Of a DNA stretch of 9,368 nucleotides, positions 7,202 through 9,368 are shown piece after piece. This DNA comes from CAZVEV01 sp964625865 (GTDB lineage Bacteria; Planctomycetota; Phycisphaerae; SM23-33). The notes under the pieces were generated by a model that did not search any database, was not told the DNA's origin, and saw only the letters and a list, made by a program, of their open reading frames with translations. The position numbers and the translations under genes were made by a program. The DNA lies in assembly GCA_964625865.1 (NCBI GenBank), contig CAZVEV010000248.1:1-9368 (forward strand). Reading direction: 5' to 3'. How positions within the stretch are numbered: the stretch's first letter is position 1; each line of letters begins with the position of its first letter.

Positions 7202-7206
7202 AGGAG
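7202..7206 (+). promoter_or_regulatory. Ribosome binding site of the epimerase gene
   Basis: AGGAG stands eight bases before the ATG at 7215. It supports that start over an in-frame GTG at 7167, which would add 16 residues unlike the family N terminus. Confidence 0.65.
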
Positions 7207-7214
7207 ACCCGACC

Positions 7215-8069
7215 ATGTCCAATCTGAAGTACGGCCTGAACCTACTCGTGTACACTGCCACGTTCTCCGCCGACCAGGTCGACCTCGTTAAGAAGGTGGC
7301 GGACATGGGCTATGACGGCGTGGAGATTCCCTTCAATGACCTCAGCGTGCTCGACGCGGCGGCTACCCGCCAAGCGTGCGAGGCCGCGGGGGTAGGCCTG
7401 ACGGCCTGCTGCGTGGTCATGCCCGGCACGAGCATCTCCAGCCCGGACCCCGCCGAGCGCGCCGCCGGCGTCGACCGCCTCAAGCAACTGGTCGACATCA
7501 CCGCGGAGATGGGCGGCGACACGGTGGCCGGGCCGCTGTACGCGCCGGTGGGACACCACACCGGACGGTGGCGCACCGACGAGGAGTGGGCCTGGTGCGC
7601 CGAGGGCCTTGCCGCCGGGGCCGAGCATGCGGCCAAGGCGGGGATTCGCCTGGCCATCGAGCCGCTGAACCGTTTTGAGACGTACATGTTCAACACGGCC
7701 TCCGACGCGGTGAAGCTCGTCCAGGAAGTCGGCAGCGAGCACCTGAAGGTGCAGTTGGACACGTTCCATGGGAACATCGAGGAGAAAGACACCGCCGCCG
7801 CCATCCGCGCCACGGGCCCCTGGCTGGGCCACTTCCATGCCTCGGAATCCGACCGAGGCCTGCCCGGAACCGGCCAGGTGCGGTGGAAAGAAGTCTTCGC
7901 CGCGCTGAACGACATCGACTACAGCGGCTGGGTCACCATCGAGAGCTTCGCCACCGGCATCCTGGACCTGTGCGCCGCGGCGTGCATCTGGCGCCCGATC
8001 TACGAGACAGCCGACGAGCTGGCGATCCAGGGCCTGGCGTTCCTGAAAGAGACCGCCGGCGCCGCGTAG
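7215..8069 (+). CDS. Ketose 3-epimerase-like sugar isomerase (TIM barrel)
   Basis: A 284-residue cytosolic protein of the xylose isomerase-like TIM-barrel superfamily, closest by eye to D-tagatose/D-psicose (allulose) 3-epimerases, which interconvert ketohexoses at C3 using Mn or Co. From memory of the Agrobacterium enzyme, its metal ligands have counterparts here: Glu149 (AIEPLNRFE), Asp182 (VQLDTFHGNIEE), His208 (GHFHASES) and Glu243 (VTIESF), with the second catalytic-site Glu155, His185 and Arg214 also present. Length fits the family (about 290). The N-terminal strand is KYGLNLLVYTATF, followed by GYDGVEIPF. It has no signal peptide, unlike the four genes upstream. The AGGAG site decides the start. 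It is probably the last gene of the operon, followed by a strong hairpin. Substrate cannot be told: the family also includes inositol- and erythrulose-related isomerases and broad-range epimerases. Confidence 0.88.
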   Translation: MSNLKYGLNLLVYTATFSADQVDLVKKVADMGYDGVEIPFNDLSVLDAAATRQACEAAGVGLTACCVVMPGTSISSPDPAERAAGVDRLKQLVDITAEMGGDTVAGPLYAPVGHHTGRWRTDEEWAWCAEGLAAGAEHAAKAGIRLAIEPLNRFETYMFNTASDAVKLVQEVGSEHLKVQLDTFHGNIEEKDTAAAIRATGPWLGHFHASESDRGLPGTGQVRWKEVFAALNDIDYSGWVTIESFATGILDLCAAACIWRPIYETADELAIQGLAFLKETAGAA

Positions 8070-8079
8070 GACACCAACG

Positions 8080-8100
8080 CCCACGGGCTCCGCCCGTGGG
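8080..8100 (+). terminator. Strong GC hairpin after the operon
   Basis: Arms CCCACGGGC (8080-8088) and GCCCGTGGG (8092-8100) pair perfectly over nine bases with a TCC loop, 10 bases after the epimerase stop. Position and strength suit an operon-end structure, but no T-run follows, so it may act as an RNA 3'-end stabiliser or a Rho-linked site rather than a classical intrinsic terminator. Confidence 0.5.
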
Positions 8101-8144
8101 GTATCGGCGAATGAAACGTCGGTTCAATCGAGGCGCGTTCCGGC

Positions 8145-8247
8145 GGGTGCCGTGGCTTGACGCGAAGCGGCAACCACGCCTGCCTGCCGGGAGGTTGTCT
8201 CCATTCAAGAAGACGTGGTTGCGGCTGCGCCGCAGCCCACGGCACCC
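8145..8247. repeat. Nested inverted-repeat element
   Basis: Outer arms GGGTGCCGTGG (8145-8155) and CCACGGCACCC (8237-8247) are perfect 11-bp complements. Inside them GCGGCAACCACG (8167-8178) pairs with CGTGGTTGCGGC (8214-8225) at 11 of 12 positions. At the apex GGAG (8190-8193) can pair with CTCC (8199-8202), and a local stem GGCTGC/GCAGCC (8223-8237) competes with the arms. This resembles a REP-like or small non-autonomous element; no transposase is nearby. Copy number in the genome is unknown. Confidence 0.5.
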
Positions 8248-8269
8248 TGCCAGCACGCACCCTGCCAGC
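8242..8269. repeat. Two-copy tandem repeat, 15-base period
   Basis: GCACCCTGCCAGC occurs at 8242-8254 and again at 8257-8269, separated by AC. The first copy overlaps the right arm of the nested inverted repeat. Confidence 0.7.
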
Positions 8270-8274
8270 GGGAG

Positions 8275-8303
8275 CACGGTCCTCCGCGCAGCGGAGGACC
8301 GTG
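8275..8303. repeat. Perfect 13-bp hairpin
   Basis: Arms CACGGTCCTCCGC (8275-8287) and GCGGAGGACCGTG (8291-8303) pair without mismatch around GCA. No T-run follows. It lies just upstream of the promoter candidate for the EF-hand gene and just beyond the nested inverted repeat, and GGCACC at 8303-8308 mirrors GGTGCC at 8146-8151. Confidence 0.65.
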
Positions 8304-8321
8304 GCACCATGCCATCTTCCC

Positions 8322-8350
8322 TTGGTTGCACCCCTCCTATGGACTACAAT
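8322..8350 (+). promoter_or_regulatory. Sigma70-type promoter candidate for the EF-hand gene
   Basis: TTGGTT (8322-8327) and TACAAT (8345-8350) are separated by 17 bases. The -10 matches the consensus at five of six positions and the -35 at its key TTG. The local sequence is AT-rich against a GC-rich background. It would give a leader of roughly 100 bases before the ATG at 8461. Confidence 0.4.
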
Positions 8351-8460
8351 TAATACTGGCGAGGGACGGCCGTCGGCCACGGACGGTCGGGCCAGGCCGC
8401 CCCCGCCGATGTCCCCTATCGAGGTCGATACGTCTTGCCCCTCGGGAAAGGAACGCAGCG

Positions 8461-9368
8461 ATGAGAACGACGAGACTCGGGCTGCTGACTGCCGTGCTGA
8501 TGGGGGTCATTGCCGGGCCGACCACAGGTGAGCCCAAGACCGGCGCCGCGCCGGCCAAGCCCAAGGACCTCTGCAAAGACTGCGTGGATCCGTACAACCC
8601 CGTGGCCGAGCGGGGCCGCTTCTTCAAGGCCGCCGGCGTGGACAACGAACTGGACGCCACCGAGTTTGCCGCGGACAAGGCCCGCAAAGGCGGCTTCGTC
8701 CGGGTGTTCGACTCCTGGACGGGCATGGGGGCGTTCGACAAGAATGGCAACAAGACGATCGACTGGTTCGAAGCCGACTCGTATCGCCGCGGCTTCCGGA
8801 AGCGCGCACTGGCAGCCTGGGACGCCAACGGCGACGGGCGGCTCAAGGGCGCCGAGCGCGAGACGGCCAACCAGGCGCTGGCGGCGGGAAAGGCCCCGCC
8901 CGCGTCGACGGGCGGGCGGGCAAAGCCCCTCGTCACTCAGGGGGGCCAGCAGTACCGCCTTCGTATGTTCGACAAGAACTCCGACGGCAAGCTGGACGAC
9001 GACGAGAAGGCGGCCATGGCCAAATGGGACGCCGACGCTGCCACGCGCCGCGCCGAATGGGCCCGCAAGTCCGCCAGGTACCGCGAACTGTACCAGGAAC
9101 TGATCAAGAAGCACGACGCTAACGGCAACGGCCGAATCGACGCCGATGAGCGCAAGGCCTACTACGACGAGTACCGCGAGCGGGCCAAGACCATCCAGTG
9201 GGACAAAGACGGCGACGGAAAGCTCAGCGATGCTGAGCGCAAGGAGATGGAGACCACCCAGGCCGAGTGGGCCAAGCGCGCCGAAGAGCAGCGCCGCAAG
9301 TGGATGCTCCGTCGCTGGGACGCGGACAAGGACGGCAAGATGAGCAAGGAAGAGACCGCCGCCATGGA
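8461..9368 (+). CDS. Exported EF-hand calcium-binding protein (partial, right edge)
   Basis: The frame from ATG 8461 stays open for 302 codons to the end of the window, so the C terminus is missing. AAAGGA (8447-8452) lies eight bases upstream. Residues 5-23 form a signal peptide. Six full 12-residue EF-hand loops are visible, starting at 93 (DKNGNKTIDWFE), 121 (DANGDGRLKGAE), 171 (DKNSDGKLDDDE), 219 (DANGNGRIDADE), 248 (DKDGDGKLSDAE) and 287 (DADKDGKMSKEE). All keep Asp at position 1, Gly at 6 (Lys-Asp-Gly variants aside) and Glu at 12. Residues 61-68 may be a decayed loop. A C-x-x-C pair sits at 38 and 41, soon after the signal. Between loops lie Arg/Glu/Lys-rich helices with repeated W and Y. 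It should bind calcium outside the cytoplasm. Exported EF-hand proteins are common in Planctomycetota; partner and role are unknown. It appears to have its own promoter. Confidence 0.88.
   Translation, partial: MRTTRLGLLTAVLMGVIAGPTTGEPKTGAAPAKPKDLCKDCVDPYNPVAERGRFFKAAGVDNELDATEFAADKARKGGFVRVFDSWTGMGAFDKNGNKTIDWFEADSYRRGFRKRALAAWDANGDGRLKGAERETANQALAAGKAPPASTGGRAKPLVTQGGQQYRLRMFDKNSDGKLDDDEKAAMAKWDADAATRRAEWARKSARYRELYQELIKKHDANGNGRIDADERKAYYDEYRERAKTIQWDKDGDGKLSDAERKEMETTQAEWAKRAEEQRRKWMLRRWDADKDGKMSKEETAAM

Larger units (their letters stand above)
8070..8460. other. Gene-poor spacer rich in inverted repeats
   Basis: About 390 bases lie between the epimerase and the EF-hand gene. An open frame through 8157-8531 exists, but its Arg/Cys/Pro-rich translation follows the repeats and overlaps the EF-hand gene in another frame, so I do not call it. 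Contents in order: the operon-end hairpin, a nested inverted-repeat cluster (8145-8247), a tandem repeat (8242-8269), a 13-bp hairpin (8275-8303), a promoter candidate (8322-8350), and a leader of about 100 bases. Confidence 0.6.

Noticed and set aside
8242..8269. CRISPR-like repeats
   Set aside because: Only two 13-base copies two bases apart, with no spacers or cas genes.
8157..8531. Plus-strand open frame of 124 codons across the inverted repeats
   Set aside because: It translates hairpin and repeat DNA, overlaps the EF-hand gene start in another frame and has no ribosome site or known domain.

Overview
The window is GC-rich bacterial DNA with a strongly planctomycetal gene set. The evidence is a cytochrome-associated DUF1549/DUF1553 protein, a Tat-exported DUF1501 protein and a large protein with pre-peptidase (PPC) and IPT/TIG-like domains, all in one run. 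This set is typical of Planctomycetota. A Phycisphaerae-like member is my guess, not something the sequence proves. No rRNA, tRNA, CRISPR array, transposase or phage gene was seen.

Layout. A lipoprotein gene with a CsgG/FlgO-like domain lies on the minus strand at 36-626. A gene-free divergent spacer (627-1208) holds two good hairpins and a weak promoter candidate. Five plus-strand genes follow (1209-8069): DUF1549/DUF1553, DUF1501, the PPC/IPT-like protein, a small membrane-anchored protein, and a ketose 3-epimerase-like TIM barrel. Gaps are short (68, 15, a 4-base ATGA overlap, 59), so they probably form one operon. The run ends at a strong GC hairpin (8080-8100). A second gene-poor spacer (8070-8460) carries a cluster of inverted repeats and a short tandem repeat, then a promoter candidate. 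After it comes an exported EF-hand protein (8461 onward) that runs off the right edge.

How the genes may work together. Four of the five operon products carry export or membrane signals: Sec, Tat, Sec and a single N-terminal anchor. The fifth looks cytosolic and has the metal and catalytic residues of D-tagatose/D-psicose 3-epimerases. A cell-surface assembly coupled to handling of a sugar is a reasonable inference, but no substrate can be read from the sequence. The EF-hand protein would be a calcium-binding export product and appears to be a separate transcription unit.

The most notable points are a DUF1549 protein lacking the usual CxxCH motif, a lipoprotein whose CsgG-like halves appear in swapped order, a helical insertion within an IPT-like domain, and the compound inverted-repeat cluster at 8145-8308. 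I did not find a clearly new system. These are variants on known planctomycetal themes.
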